From the NCBI RefSeq assembly GCF_006007965.1, contig NZ_CP040748.1, forward strand, positions 434,001 to 498,000: a DNA stretch of 64,000 nucleotides, in the 5' to 3' direction. How positions within the stretch are numbered: position 1 is the first letter of the stretch; every line of letters begins with the position of its first letter. This DNA comes from Nocardioides jishulii (lineage in GTDB: Bacteria > Actinomycetota > Actinomycetes > Propionibacteriales > Nocardioidaceae). The notes beneath the pieces were generated by a model. That model ran no database searches. It was not told the DNA's origin and saw only the letters and a list, made by a program, of their open reading frames with translations. Below are positions 1 through 11,164 of this stretch, in pieces. The position numbers and the translations under genes were made by a program.

Positions 1-995
1 CCTCCGACGGCGGGCTCGCCGGCACCCTCAACGGTGGCGGCGCCAGCTCTCAGGAAGCTGCCCAGAACGCCTGGCGCGCCGGCTACCAGGGGCTGCACAG
101 TGACGTCACCGTCAACTACGACCCGACCGGCTCGGGAGGCGGACGTGAGAACTTCACCTCCGGCGGCTTCGCCTTCGCCGGGTCCGACTCCTACCTCACC
201 GACGACGAGGGGGAGCTGAGCGCCGCCGAGCAGCGGTGCGCCGGCGACCCGATCGAGATCCCGAACTACGTGTCGCCGATCGCCGTGGTCTTCAATGTCG
301 AGGGCGTCGACGAGCTCAACCTGACGCCGGACGCGATCGCCGGCATCTTCAACGGCACGATCACCCGCTGGAACGACCCGGCGATCGCCGCGAGCAACGA
401 GGGCGTCACGCTCCCGGACGCCACGATCACCGCCGTCCACCGCTCCGACGAGTCGGGCACCACCGGCAACTTCACCCACTACCTCTCGGCCGTGGCGAAG
501 AAGGCCTGGCCGCACGGCGAGGTCGAGAGCTGGCCGATCAAGGCCGGTGAGGGTGCCAACGGCACCTCGGGCGTCGTCTCCGCGGTGACCAACGGCAAGA
601 ACACCATCGGTTACGCCGACGCCTCCCAGGCCGGTGACCTCGGCACGGTCAACGTCCAGGTCGGTGACGACTTCGTCGGCCCGACCGCCGAGGCCGCCGC
701 GAAGATCCTCGAGGTCTCCCCGCGGGTCGAGGGTCGTGCCGACTCGAGCCTCACCTTCGAGCTCGACTACACCACCGGCGAGGCGGGGACCTACCCGATC
801 GTGCTCACCTCGTACCTGATGGCCTGCCCCACCTACGAGGACGGCACCACCGCCGACCTGGTCAAGGGCTACCTCACCTACGTCCTGAGTGACGAGGGCC
901 AGAAGGCGGCCGCCGACACCGCAGGCTCCGCACCGCTCCCGGCCGGGCTGGCCGCGGAGGCCCAGGCGCTGGTCGACGGCATCAAGGCCCGCTGA
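1..995 (+). CDS. pstS: phosphate ABC transporter substrate-binding protein PstS (3' part)
   Basis: The reading frame is open from base 3 to the TGA at 993-995, so the start and signal peptide lie outside the window; about 330 residues are present. It is the extracellular phosphate-binding lipoprotein of the high-affinity Pst system. The family signatures are clear: a Gly/Ser-rich loop followed by NYDPTGSGGGRENF near the start, and HRSDESGTTGNFT in the middle, which form the phosphate cleft in PstS proteins. It is followed at 96 bases by pstC, and then by pstA and pstB in the normal order. The spacer before pstC can fold (see the hairpin entry), which fits differential expression of the binding protein. 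Identity is very secure. Confidence 0.95.
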   Translation, partial: SDGGLAGTLNGGGASSQEAAQNAWRAGYQGLHSDVTVNYDPTGSGGGRENFTSGGFAFAGSDSYLTDDEGELSAAEQRCAGDPIEIPNYVSPIAVVFNVEGVDELNLTPDAIAGIFNGTITRWNDPAIAASNEGVTLPDATITAVHRSDESGTTGNFTHYLSAVAKKAWPHGEVESWPIKAGEGANGTSGVVSAVTNGKNTIGYADASQAGDLGTVNVQVGDDFVGPTAEAAAKILEVSPRVEGRADSSLTFELDYTTGEAGTYPIVLTSYLMACPTYEDGTTADLVKGYLTYVLSDEGQKAAADTAGSAPLPAGLAAEAQALVDGIKAR

Positions 996-1013
996 CCCGT
1001 GGCACATCCCGAA

Positions 1014-1069
1014 CGGCCCGAGGGGATCTCGCACCGGCATCTTCCGGAGGCGGGGTCCCCTGTGGGCCG
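1014..1069 (+). repeat. intercistronic hairpin between pstS and pstC
   Basis: An outer pair CGGCCC/GGGCCG (1014-1019 and 1064-1069) and an inner pair GGGGA/TCCCC (1022-1026 and 1056-1060) enclose a further CCGG/CCGG pair. There is no T run. I infer an mRNA-stabilising or partial-terminator hairpin that would leave more pstS message than pstCAB message, as in many binding-protein transporters. Confidence 0.45.
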
Positions 1070-1090
1070 CTCGGAGCAGAAAGGACACCA

Positions 1091-2041
1091 GTGACCATCC
1101 TCGCCTCCTCCGGAGCGGCACGCCGTGCCGAGCACCCGGGCGCCCGGCGCAGGGGTGACGTCGTCTTCGCCTCCCTGGCGCGGGCCGCGGGCATCACGAT
1201 CGTCGTCGCCCTCGCCGGCGTCGCGCTCTTCCTGACCCTGGAGGGCGTCCCCGCGGTCACGGCCCCGGCGGAGCGGATCGGCGCCGACAACATCGTCGTC
1301 TACGTCTGGCCGCTGCTCTTCGGCACGCTGCTGGCGGCGACGATCGCGATCGCGGTCGCCGCGCCGCTCAGCATCGCCCTGGCGCTGGTCATCTCCCACT
1401 ACGCCCCGCGCCGCGTCGCCCGGCCGATCGGCTACCTGGTCGACCTGCTGGCCGCGGTGCCCTCGGTCGTCTACGGCCTGTGGGGCATCGAGTTCTTCGG
1501 GCCGCGGCTCGCGCCGGCGTACGAGTGGCTGGGCGAGCACCTCTCCTGGTTGCCGTTCTTCGCCGGGCCCGCGACCTCGACCGGCCGCACGATCCTGACC
1601 GCCGCGCTGGTGCTGGCGATCATGGCGTTGCCGATCATCACGGCGATCTGCCGCGAGATCTTCGCCCAGACCCCGACGCTGCACCAGGAGGCGGCGCTGG
1701 CCCTGGGCGCGACGAGGTGGGAGATGATCCGGATGACGGTCTTCCCCTACGGCCGCTCGGGCATCATCTCCGCGATCATGCTGGGCCTGGGTCGCGCGCT
1801 GGGCGAGACGATGGCAGTGGCCATGGTGCTCTCGGCCACCGGCGTCGTCACCTTCAACCTGATCTCGTCGGTCAACCCCTCCACCATCGCGGCCAACATC
1901 GCGCTCAGCTTCCCGGAGGCGTCGGGCCTGAAGGTCAACGTGCTGATCTTCTCCGGCCTGGTCCTCTTCCTGATCACCTTCGTCGTCAACTTCCTCGGCC
2001 GCTGGATCGCGGCGCGGGGCCGCGTGGAAGGAGGTCGCTGA
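1091..2041 (+). CDS. pstC: phosphate ABC transporter permease PstC
   Basis: Membrane permease subunit of the Pst phosphate importer, 316 residues. GTG start at 1091 with GAAAGGA upstream. One membrane segment near residues 30-50, then the MetI-like permease domain with several hydrophobic helices. The cytoplasmic coupling loop typical of the family is visible as EAALALGATRWEMIRMTV, and LGRALGETMAVAMV is another PstC hallmark. It is one base from pstA (TGA at 2039-2041, pstA ATG at 2043), so the two permease subunits are translated together. Confidence 0.95.
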   Translation: MTILASSGAARRAEHPGARRRGDVVFASLARAAGITIVVALAGVALFLTLEGVPAVTAPAERIGADNIVVYVWPLLFGTLLAATIAIAVAAPLSIALALVISHYAPRRVARPIGYLVDLLAAVPSVVYGLWGIEFFGPRLAPAYEWLGEHLSWLPFFAGPATSTGRTILTAALVLAIMALPIITAICREIFAQTPTLHQEAALALGATRWEMIRMTVFPYGRSGIISAIMLGLGRALGETMAVAMVLSATGVVTFNLISSVNPSTIAANIALSFPEASGLKVNVLIFSGLVLFLITFVVNFLGRWIAARGRVEGGR

Positions 2042-2042
2042 C

Positions 2043-3194
2043 ATGTCGACCCCCACCCGCTCCACCAGCCGTTCGGCCCCGGACCTGTCCGCGGGTGCGA
2101 CGCCTCCCGTCAGCGGTGACGGCGGGGTCGAGGCCACCCCCGGCGAGCCCGCTCGCGCCCTCAACACCCTCGTCCGGCCGCAGCTGCCCCGGTGGGCTCC
2201 GCTGCTGGTCGCCCTGGGCGCGGTGGCCCTCGGCACCCTGGTCGCCGTCGTCCTCGGTCGTGGCCCGGTGGCTGCGGCGCTGGTCGCGGCGGTGACCTTC
2301 CACGTCGTCATGCCCGTGTGGTCCAACGTGGTGGAGGGCGGGCGCAGGGCCAAGGACCGCGTCGCCACCCACGTCATGTGGACCGCGTTCGTGCTGGCGA
2401 TGCTTCCGCTGGTCACGCTGCTGTGGCAGGTGATCAGCAACGGGCTCCCGGCACTGTCCGCGGAGTTCTTCACGTACTCGATGCGCAACGTCGTCGGCGA
2501 GGGTGGCGGCATCTACCACGCGATCATGGGCACGCTCATCGTCACGGCCTGGGCGACGCTCATCTCGGTGCCGATCGGTGTGCTGGCCGCGATCTACCTG
2601 GTCGAGTACGGACAGGGTTCGCGCCTGGCGCGGTGGATCACCTTCCTCGTCGACGTGATGACCGGCATCCCCTCCATCGTGGCCGGACTCTTCGCCTACG
2701 CCCTCTTCGTGCTCATCTTCGGCCCCGGCGTACGCATGGGCTTCGGCGGCGCCGTCGCCCTGGCCGTGCTGATGGTCCCGGTCGTGGTGCGCTCGACCGA
2801 GGAGATGCTCAAGCTCGTGCCCAACGAGCTGCGGGAGGCGTCGTACGCCCTCGGGGTGCCGAAGTGGCGCACGATCACGAAGGTCGTCCTGCCCACGGCC
2901 ATGGCCGGCATCATCACCGGCGTGACGCTCGCGATCGCGCGGGTCGCCGGCGAGACCGCGCCGCTGCTCATCATCGCCGGCGACACCGACTCGCTGAACC
3001 TCAACGCCTTCTCCGAGCGGATGGCCACCCTGCCGGTGTTCATCTACTACAGCTACATGCAGCCGGGCGTGCCCGCCCACTTCGGCCAGGAGCGTGCCTG
3101 GGGCGCGGCCCTGGTGCTCATCGCGATCGTGATGGGCCTCAACCTCCTCGCCCGCGCCGTCGGCAAGTACTTCGCCCCCAAGACCGGTCGCTGA
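2043..3194 (+). CDS. pstA: phosphate ABC transporter permease PstA
   Basis: Second permease subunit of the Pst importer, 383 residues. The first ~45 residues are polar and low in complexity, followed by two extra hydrophobic segments (about residues 55-90) before the core permease domain, which is longer at the N-terminus than enterobacterial PstA but usual in actinobacteria. The coupling-loop motif ELREASYALGVPKWRTITKV and IARVAGETAPLL confirm PstA. Start ATG lies directly after the pstC stop. PstB follows after 23 bases. Confidence 0.95.
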   Translation: MSTPTRSTSRSAPDLSAGATPPVSGDGGVEATPGEPARALNTLVRPQLPRWAPLLVALGAVALGTLVAVVLGRGPVAAALVAAVTFHVVMPVWSNVVEGGRRAKDRVATHVMWTAFVLAMLPLVTLLWQVISNGLPALSAEFFTYSMRNVVGEGGGIYHAIMGTLIVTAWATLISVPIGVLAAIYLVEYGQGSRLARWITFLVDVMTGIPSIVAGLFAYALFVLIFGPGVRMGFGGAVALAVLMVPVVVRSTEEMLKLVPNELREASYALGVPKWRTITKVVLPTAMAGIITGVTLAIARVAGETAPLLIIAGDTDSLNLNAFSERMATLPVFIYYSYMQPGVPAHFGQERAWGAALVLIAIVMGLNLLARAVGKYFAPKTGR

Positions 3195-3217
3195 CCGCAG
3201 AAAGAGACTGATCCACC

Positions 3218-3997
3218 ATGGCTTCCAGCATCGACGTGAGTGACCTGAACATCTACTACGGTGACTTCCTCGCCGTCGAGGGCGTCAACATGTCCATCCG
3301 CTCCCGGTCGGTGACCGCCTTCATCGGCCCGTCCGGCTGCGGCAAGTCGACCATGCTCCGCACCCTCAACCGGATGCACGAGGTCCTGCCCGGCGCCCGC
3401 GTCGAGGGCAAGGTGGCCGTCGACGGCCAGGACCTCTATGACGTCTCGGTCGACCCGGTGCAGGTGCGCCGCCAGATCGGCATGGTCTTCCAGCGGCCCA
3501 ACCCGTTTCCGACGATGTCGATCTACGAGAACGTGCTGGCCGGCAACCGCCTCAACTCCAAGCGGATGAAGAAGGCGGAGGCCGACGCGATCGTGGAGAA
3601 GTCGCTGCGCGGCGCCAACCTGTGGAAGGAGGTCAAGGACCGCCTCGACAAGCCCGGGATGGGGCTCTCCGGCGGCCAGCAGCAGCGCCTGTGCATCGCT
3701 CGCGCGATCGCCGTCGAGCCGCAGGTCCTGCTGATGGACGAGCCCTGCTCGGCCCTCGACCCGATCTCCACGGCGGCCATCGAGGACCTCATCCTCCAGC
3801 TCAAGGAGGACTACACGATCGTGATCGTCACCCACAACATGCAGCAGGCGGCCCGCGTCTCCGACGAGACCGGCTTCTTCAACCTCAAGGCGGCCGGCGA
3901 GCCCGGCCACCTGGTCGAGTTCAACTCGACGCAGCAGATGTTCGCCAACCCGGACGACCCGTCGACCGAGGCCTACATCTCGGGTCGCTTCGGCTGA
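3218..3997 (+). CDS. pstB: phosphate ABC transporter ATP-binding protein PstB
   Basis: ATPase of the Pst importer, 259 residues, the usual length. Walker A is GPSGCGKST (residues 37-45), the Q-loop is [10 protein letters not shown], the ABC signature is LSGGQQQR and Walker B is VLLMDEP. ATG start with AGAAAGAGA upstream. Last gene of the pstSCAB unit; no phoU follows, and a strong terminator sits 29 bases after the stop. Confidence 0.96.
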   Translation: MASSIDVSDLNIYYGDFLAVEGVNMSIRSRSVTAFIGPSGCGKSTMLRTLNRMHEVLPGARVEGKVAVDGQDLYDVSVDPVQVRRQIGMVFQRPNPFPTMSIYENVLAGNRLNSKRMKKAEADAIVEKSLRGANLWKEVKDRLDKPGMGLSGGQQQRLCIARAIAVEPQVLLMDEPCSALDPISTAAIEDLILQLKEDYTIVIVTHNMQQAARVSDETGFFNLKAAGEPGHLVEFNSTQQMFANPDDPSTEAYISGRFG

Positions 3998-4025
3998 GCC
4001 GGCCGCCGCGCCTCCCAGCAACGCA

Positions 4026-4055
4026 GAAGGCCCCCGGCGCGTGCCGGGGGCCTTC
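4026..4055. terminator. bidirectional terminator between pstB and pit
   Basis: Perfect 13-bp stem GAAGGCCCCCGGC / GCCGGGGGCCTTC with a 4-base loop, lying between the convergent ends of pstB and pit. No long T run, as is common in high-GC actinobacteria. Confidence 0.85.
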
Positions 4056-4071
4056 GTACGTCGCGTGCGGG

Positions 4072-5067
4072 TCAGGGCAGGAAGAAGTGCAGCACCCAGT
4101 AGGAGACGGCGGCGACGAGCGCAGACATCGGGAAGGTGAGGATCCAGGCCCAGACGATCGTCTTGGCGACGCCCCAGCGCACGGCGGAGAAGCGCTTGGT
4201 GGCGCCCACGCCCATGACGGCCGAGGTGATCGTGTGGGTGGTCGAGATCGGGGCCTCCCACACGTACGCGGTGGTGTAGAGCACCGAGGCCGCGACGGCC
4301 TCGGAGGCGAAGCCGCGGGCGGGGTCGAGGTGGATGATGCGACGACCCAGGGTCCGCATGATCCGCCAGCCACCGGCCCAGGTGCCGAGGGAGATCGCGG
4401 CGGCTGCCGCGAAGATGACCCACAGCGGAAGGTCGGCGTCCTCGGCGACGAAGCCGCCGGCGAGCAGCGCCAGGAAGATGACACCCATCGTCTTCTGGGC
4501 GTCCTGCAGGCCGTGACCGAGCGCCATGGCAGCGGCAGAGACGGTCTGCGCGATCTTGAAGTGGCGCTGCGCCTTGTGCTGGTTGGCACGTCGGAAGATC
4601 CACATGATCGCGAGCATCACCGCGAAGCCCAGCGAGAAGGCGACGATGGGCGAGACCAGCATCGGGATGACGACCTTGTTGAGCACCGTGGACCAGTTGA
4701 CGAAGACGCTGGCGGCCAGGGCGGAGCCCACGAGGCCACCGATCAGGGCGTGCGACGACGACGACGGGAGGCCGAAGTACCAGGTGATCATGTTCCACGC
4801 GATGGCACCGATCAGGCCGCACATCACGATGGTCAGGGCATGCGCGCCCGACCCTGGGTCGATCGTGTCGCCGACTGTCTGGGCGACCTTCTGACCGAGG
4901 AACGCGCCGACGAAGTTCATGACCGCCGCCATGCCGAGGGCCACGCGCGGGGTGAGCGCGCGCGTCGACACGGAGGTGGCGATCGCGTTGGCGGCGTCGT
5001 GGAAGCCGTTGGTGTAGTCGAAGATCAGGGCGACGACGACGACCGCGATGACAATCGCGAGTTCCAT
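4072..5067 (-). CDS. pit: low-affinity inorganic phosphate transporter (PiT family)
   Basis: Integral membrane phosphate permease of the PiT family, 331 residues. I place the start at ATG 5067 because the protein then begins MELAIVIAV, directly the first membrane helix; the frame is open further upstream but that part is Arg/Ser-rich and overlaps the preceding gene. The PiT signature YTNGFHDAANAIATSVST is at residues ~18-36 and a second inverted copy of the domain follows, with NMITWYFGLPSSSSHALIG typical of the family. It lies 4 bases after the DUF47 gene, which fits a transporter-plus-accessory pair. Together with pst the locus encodes both high- and low-affinity phosphate uptake. Confidence 0.92.
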   Translation of the reverse strand: MELAIVIAVVVVALIFDYTNGFHDAANAIATSVSTRALTPRVALGMAAVMNFVGAFLGQKVAQTVGDTIDPGSGAHALTIVMCGLIGAIAWNMITWYFGLPSSSSHALIGGLVGSALAASVFVNWSTVLNKVVIPMLVSPIVAFSLGFAVMLAIMWIFRRANQHKAQRHFKIAQTVSAAAMALGHGLQDAQKTMGVIFLALLAGGFVAEDADLPLWVIFAAAAAISLGTWAGGWRIMRTLGRRIIHLDPARGFASEAVAASVLYTTAYVWEAPISTTHTITSAVMGVGATKRFSAVRWGVAKTIVWAWILTFPMSALVAAVSYWVLHFFLP

Positions 5068-5071
5068 CCGG

Positions 5072-5689
5072 TCAGGACTCCTTGACCGCGATCTGCTCCA
5101 CCGTGTTGGCGATCTTCTCGAAGGCGTCGATCGCACCCTCGAGGGAGGTCACGATGTCCTTGAGCTTGAGCACGTCCATCGGCTGGTACTTGCCGGAGAA
5201 CAGGCTGGCCAGGATGCGGCGGAAGCTCTTGTCGCCCTGGTTCTCGAGACGGTTGATCTCGATCCAGTACTCGGACAGGTCGGCCATGGACTTCAGCCGA
5301 GGCATGGCGTCGGCGGTCAGCTCGGCGCAGCGCTGGATGACCTCGACCTGGTTGGAGAGCTCGCTCGGCAGCACCGAGGGCTCGTACAGCAGGATCAGGT
5401 CGACCGCCTCGTCCATCATGTCCATGATGTCGTCGAGGCCCGAGGCGAGGTTGTAGATGTCCTCGCGGTCGAAGGGCGTCACGAAGGTCTGGTTGACCTG
5501 CTTGATGATCGCGTGCGTGGTCTCGTCCGCGGCGTGCTCCGCGTCCCGCATGCGGGAGGCGACGGCTTCACGGTCGGCGCCGTCGGCGAGCATCTCGGCC
5601 AAGAGGCCTGCTCCGACGACGATGTGACGGGCGGACTGTGCAAAGAGCTCGTAGAACGAGCTGTCAACGGGACGGAACTTCAAACCCAC
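5072..5689 (-). CDS. DUF47 / PhoU-like accessory protein of the PiT transporter
   Basis: 205-residue all-helical protein of the DUF47 (PhoU-like, TIGR00153) family, commonly encoded next to pit. Acidic motifs such as EHAADETTHAIIKQ and DREDIYNLASGLDDIMDMMDE are the conserved metal/phosphate-associated helices of the family. GTG start at 5689 with AGGAG six bases upstream. Co-transcribed with pit (4-base gap), so it probably controls that permease. The exact biochemical activity is not known from sequence. Confidence 0.9.
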   Translation of the reverse strand: MGLKFRPVDSSFYELFAQSARHIVVGAGLLAEMLADGADREAVASRMRDAEHAADETTHAIIKQVNQTFVTPFDREDIYNLASGLDDIMDMMDEAVDLILLYEPSVLPSELSNQVEVIQRCAELTADAMPRLKSMADLSEYWIEINRLENQGDKSFRRILASLFSGKYQPMDVLKLKDIVTSLEGAIDAFEKIANTVEQIAVKES

Positions 5690-5766
5690 GGAAGGCTCCT
5701 GATGAGGAGGAAGAGAACGCTCAACATGCTACGGGCACGGATGGCGCGCGATGCAACTCAGGGCGC

Positions 5767-7938
<2,172 letters not shown>

Positions 7939-7998
7939 GCGCCCAGTGTGGCACCGAGTGATGAGGGAGGGCGATGAACACAGGGCAGAGAAGAGGTG

Positions 7999-8424
<426 letters not shown>

Positions 8425-8502
8425 CTGAAGAATCTCCTGTTGTCGGCGCCTTTGACGGGTTGTTGCCCTTGGTTGAGCAGCCCCACTCTGCCACGATGAG
8501 GC

Positions 8503-9330
8503 ATGACCGCACCGCTCCTCGTCACGGTGGCGCCCACCGGCGCCGAGACCCAGAAGTCCGACTGCCTCGCGTTGCCCACCACCCTGGAGGAGCTGGTCGC
8601 CACCGCCCGGGAGTGCGAGGCCGCGGGTGCGGCGATGGTCCACGTGCACGTACGCGACCACGACCACGCGCCGAGCCTGGAGCCCGCTCGACTCAAGGAG
8701 ACCGTGGCCGCGCTGCGCGACGAGACCGACCTGGTCGTGCAGCTCTCGACCGGTGGCTCCGTGCATGACGCGCTGGAGGACCGGCTGCGGGTGCTCGACG
8801 CCGCTCCCGACTCCTGCAGCCTCACCATGGGCACCACGAACTTCGGCGACGACGTCTTCCTCAACCCCTGGCCCTTCGTCGTAGAGCTCTACACGGAGGT
8901 GCAGGAGCGCGGGATAGTCCCGGAGTTCGAGCTCTTCGACCTCGGGCAGGTCCACGCGCTGCGGCGCCTCCTCGACGCCCACGGACTGCCGGCCGGGGGC
9001 AAGGTCCACGTCGACCTGGTGATGGGGGTCCCCGGCGGCATGGCCGGCACCACCTCGTCCCTGGTCGCCGCGGTCCGCGACCTCCCGCCCGAGGTCACCT
9101 CGTGGTCTGCCACGGGCATCGGCCGCTCCACGCTGCCGGTGATGCTCGCCGCGCTGTCAGCCGGCGGTCACCTGCGCGTGGGGATGGAGGACGTGCTCAC
9201 GATGAGCCCGGGCGTGCCGGTCTCCTCCAACGCCCAGCTCGTACGCCGCGCCGTCGCCGCGGGCGAGCTGGCGCAACGTACGCCGATGACCCCCGCCCAG
9301 GCGCGCGAGGCGTTGGGCGTGCGGGCGTGA
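8503..9330 (+). CDS. beta-keto acid cleavage enzyme (BKACE, DUF849 family)
   Basis: 275-residue TIM-barrel protein of the BKACE / 3-keto-5-aminohexanoate cleavage family, which uses Zn and acetyl-CoA to split beta-keto acids. Metal ligands expected from the family are visible as MVHVHVRD (His-47, His-49), plus the conserved [22 protein letters not shown] and the C-terminal [15 protein letters not shown] with the conserved Glu. No lysine-fermentation genes are nearby, so the substrate cannot be assigned to 3-keto-5-aminohexanoate. Start ATG 8503 is just downstream of a GAGG. Confidence 0.85.
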   Translation: MTAPLLVTVAPTGAETQKSDCLALPTTLEELVATARECEAAGAAMVHVHVRDHDHAPSLEPARLKETVAALRDETDLVVQLSTGGSVHDALEDRLRVLDAAPDSCSLTMGTTNFGDDVFLNPWPFVVELYTEVQERGIVPEFELFDLGQVHALRRLLDAHGLPAGGKVHVDLVMGVPGGMAGTTSSLVAAVRDLPPEVTSWSATGIGRSTLPVMLAALSAGGHLRVGMEDVLTMSPGVPVSSNAQLVRRAVAAGELAQRTPMTPAQAREALGVRA

Positions 9331-9357
9331 CGTCACCCTGAACGGAGCCGCAGCGGG

Positions 9358-9400
9358 CTCGTCGCGACACCTTGGTCGCGACACACCCTGGTCGCGCCGT
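9358..9400. repeat. short direct repeats GTCGCG(ACAC)
   Basis: Three spaced copies of GTCGCG begin at 9361, 9375 and 9391; the first two extend to GTCGCGACAC. They lie between the BKACE stop and the -10 hexamer of the next gene. No function can be assigned. Confidence 0.4.
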
Positions 9401-9437
9401 CTTGGTGAGTTTTCTGACGGCGAGCGAGTCCGGCACC

Positions 9438-9443
9438 TAGGGT
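9438..9443 (+). promoter_or_regulatory. -10 hexamer of a probable leaderless transcript
   Basis: TAGGGT followed by exactly 7 bases and then the GTG start at 9451. This TAnnnT-N7-start layout is the usual signature of leaderless genes in actinobacteria and supports the chosen start. Confidence 0.6.
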
Positions 9444-9450
9444 TCGGCAT

Positions 9451-10281
9451 GTGACGGAGAGGCGCAGTTGGCTGGTGCCGCACGCCCTTTTGCTCACGTT
9501 GATGATGCTGGCTGCGCTCTACGCGGTGGCGCACTCGGTGGCCATGATCACCGAGTGGGGGTTGGGCTGGGACGCGCACGCCTACTACGTGATGTGGGAC
9601 AACAACCTCTACGACGCCCCGCCCGGCTTCCTCGATGCCTACAACTACAGTCCCGTCTTCGCCCAACTGCTCTGGCCGCTCACGCACCTGCCGTGGCCGG
9701 TCTTCCTTGCACTGGTGATGGCCGGGTCGGTGGCGACCCAACTGTGGCTGCTCCGTCCTCTGTCGGTCGTCCACCAGGTGCTGATGCTGGCCATCTCGTC
9801 GGTGCAGGTGGTCTCGGGCAACATCGACTGGCTGATAGCCCTCGGCATCGTGTTCGGGCTGCGCCACGGCGCCCCGTGGGTCTTCGCGGCGGTCACCAAG
9901 GTCGTCCCGTGCCTGGGGCCGGTGTGGTTCCTCGCGAGGGGGGAGTGGCGTCGGCTCATGGTCTTCGCGCTCACCCTCGTGGCGGTCGTCGGCTTCTCGT
10001 ACGCCTTGTCGCCGGGCCTGTGGCGCGACTGGTTCGTCTTCCTGCTTGACAACGCCGACCGCCGCCCCGGCATGGCGACCGACCTGCTCCCGCCGCTGTG
10101 GGCTCGGTTGGCGCTCGCGGTCGCGATCACGGTGCTCGCCGCTCGGCGCTCCTGGCCGTGGTTGCTGCCGGTGGCGATGGTGGTGGCCGCGCCCGTGCCG
10201 GGGACCGGGTCGTGGGCGCTGCTGGCGGCGATCCCGCGTCTGCGCCGGGCTGGCCTCGGCCCGTCCGGCGCGAATCAGTAG
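9451..10281 (+). CDS. membrane mannosyltransferase-like protein (GT87 / DUF2029 type)
   Basis: 276 residues with about seven hydrophobic segments. The N-terminal loop EWGLGWDAHAYYVMWDNNLYD after the first helix, followed by NYSPVFAQLLWPLTHLPWPVF, resembles the GT-C fold polyprenyl-phosphate-mannose transferases (GT87, PimE-like) with the acidic residue in the first extracytoplasmic loop. It is shorter than typical GT87 proteins (about 400 residues), so it may be a reduced relative. Start GTG 9451 is set by the leaderless promoter. The end overlaps the convergent DsrE gene by 7 bases. Confidence 0.6.
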   Translation: MTERRSWLVPHALLLTLMMLAALYAVAHSVAMITEWGLGWDAHAYYVMWDNNLYDAPPGFLDAYNYSPVFAQLLWPLTHLPWPVFLALVMAGSVATQLWLLRPLSVVHQVLMLAISSVQVVSGNIDWLIALGIVFGLRHGAPWVFAAVTKVVPCLGPVWFLARGEWRRLMVFALTLVAVVGFSYALSPGLWRDWFVFLLDNADRRPGMATDLLPPLWARLALAVAITVLAARRSWPWLLPVAMVVAAPVPGTGSWALLAAIPRLRRAGLGPSGANQ

Positions 10282-10637
10282 ACGAGCGCCTGCACCTCGT
10301 CGGCCAGGACCTCCTCGGCGAAGGCTGCTGCCCCCGCGATGCGTACGCCCGCGAGCAGGTCGGCCTCGACGATCTCGCGTCGCGCCGCGCACTGCGAGCA
10401 GACGGTGAGCTGTCCGCCGGCGATCACGGCGTCACGCAGCCGGGCGAGCGACGTGGCCAGGTCGAGGGTGAACTCCTCGGCCTTGCCGGGGAGCCCCAGC
10501 CACGCGCCCTCCCCGGTGAGCCAGAGGGAGACGTCAGCTCCGGCGGCGACGGCGGCGGTGGCAACGGTGAAGGCCTGGTTGAGGCGCTCGGGCTCCTCGA
10601 TGCCGCAGGTGACCTTGATGACGAGTGGGCGAACCAT
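10275..10637 (-). CDS. DsrE family protein
   Basis: 120-residue soluble protein of the DsrE/DsrF-like fold, small proteins linked to sulfur transfer and redox chemistry. The sequence shows the family layout: LVIKVTCGIEEPERLNQAF at the start, the central LWLTGEGAWLG, and a CxxC pair (CSQCAARRE) that could be redox-active or metal-binding. It is divergent from the nitrobindin gene (24 bases between starts) and converges on the GT87-like gene with a 7-base overlap (TCAGTAG). Confidence 0.75.
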   Translation of the reverse strand: MVRPLVIKVTCGIEEPERLNQAFTVATAAVAAGADVSLWLTGEGAWLGLPGKAEEFTLDLATSLARLRDAVIAGGQLTVCSQCAARREIVEADLLAGVRIAGAAAFAEEVLADEVQALVY

Positions 10638-10647
10638 GGCCCCAGAC

Positions 10648-10653
10648 TAGGAT
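10648..10653 (+). promoter_or_regulatory. -10 hexamer of a probable leaderless transcript
   Basis: TAGGAT followed by 7 bases and ATG 10661. It selects that ATG over the in-frame ATG at 10652, which would overlap the hexamer. Confidence 0.55.
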
Positions 10654-10660
10654 GGCGCCC

Positions 10661-11155
10661 ATGGTGTTCCATCTCCCCGACAACCTTCACCCGAACTGCG
10701 GACCGATCGCGTGGCTCCTCGGCACGTGGCGGGGCAACGGGCACGGTGACTACCCGACGATCGACAAGTTCCAGTTCGGCCAGGAGCTGATCTTCACCCA
10801 CGACGGTCGCCCGTTCTTCCACTACATGTCGCGCGCCTGGATCACCGACGCCGAGGGCAAGAAGGTGCGCGAGGGGGCGATCGAGACCGGCTTCATGCGC
10901 TGCCCCGAGCAGGGCAAGATCGAGTTCCTGCTCACCCACAACACGGGGATCTGCGAGATCTGGCACGGCGAGGCAGCCGACGGCAAGCTCGAGCTGACCA
11001 CCGACGCGGTGATGCGCACCGAGACGGCCAAGGAGGTCGTCGCCGGCAAGCGCCTCTACGGCAACGTCAACACCGAGCTGATGTACGCCTACGACATGGC
11101 CGCCGTGGGGCAGCCCCTCCAGCCCCACCTGTGGGCCCGGCTGCAGCGCGCCTGA
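10661..11155 (+). CDS. nitrobindin / FABP-family heme-binding protein (DUF1794)
   Basis: 164-residue beta-barrel protein of the nitrobindin family (THAP4-like, similar to mycobacterial Rv2717c), which binds ferric heme and isomerises peroxynitrite in characterised members. The hallmark GTWRGNGHGDYPTI is at residues ~18-31, and the later IETGFMRCPEQGKIEFLLTHNTGICEIWHGEA is typical of the barrel. The start is chosen from the leaderless promoter; the in-frame ATG at 10652 is the alternative. The Fur-family gene follows after 9 bases. Confidence 0.85.
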   Translation: MVFHLPDNLHPNCGPIAWLLGTWRGNGHGDYPTIDKFQFGQELIFTHDGRPFFHYMSRAWITDAEGKKVREGAIETGFMRCPEQGKIEFLLTHNTGICEIWHGEAADGKLELTTDAVMRTETAKEVVAGKRLYGNVNTELMYAYDMAAVGQPLQPHLWARLQRA

Positions 11156-11164
11156 GGGGGACCG

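Noticed and set aside
878..2512. 544-codon minus-strand frame across pstS-pstC-pstA
   Set aside because: Antisense shadow of three clear Pst genes; low-complexity Arg/Asp/Gly-rich translation.
3053..4822. 589-codon minus-strand frame over pstB and pit
   Set aside because: Crosses a strong terminator and overlaps two recognised genes; composition is that of a GC-rich shadow frame.
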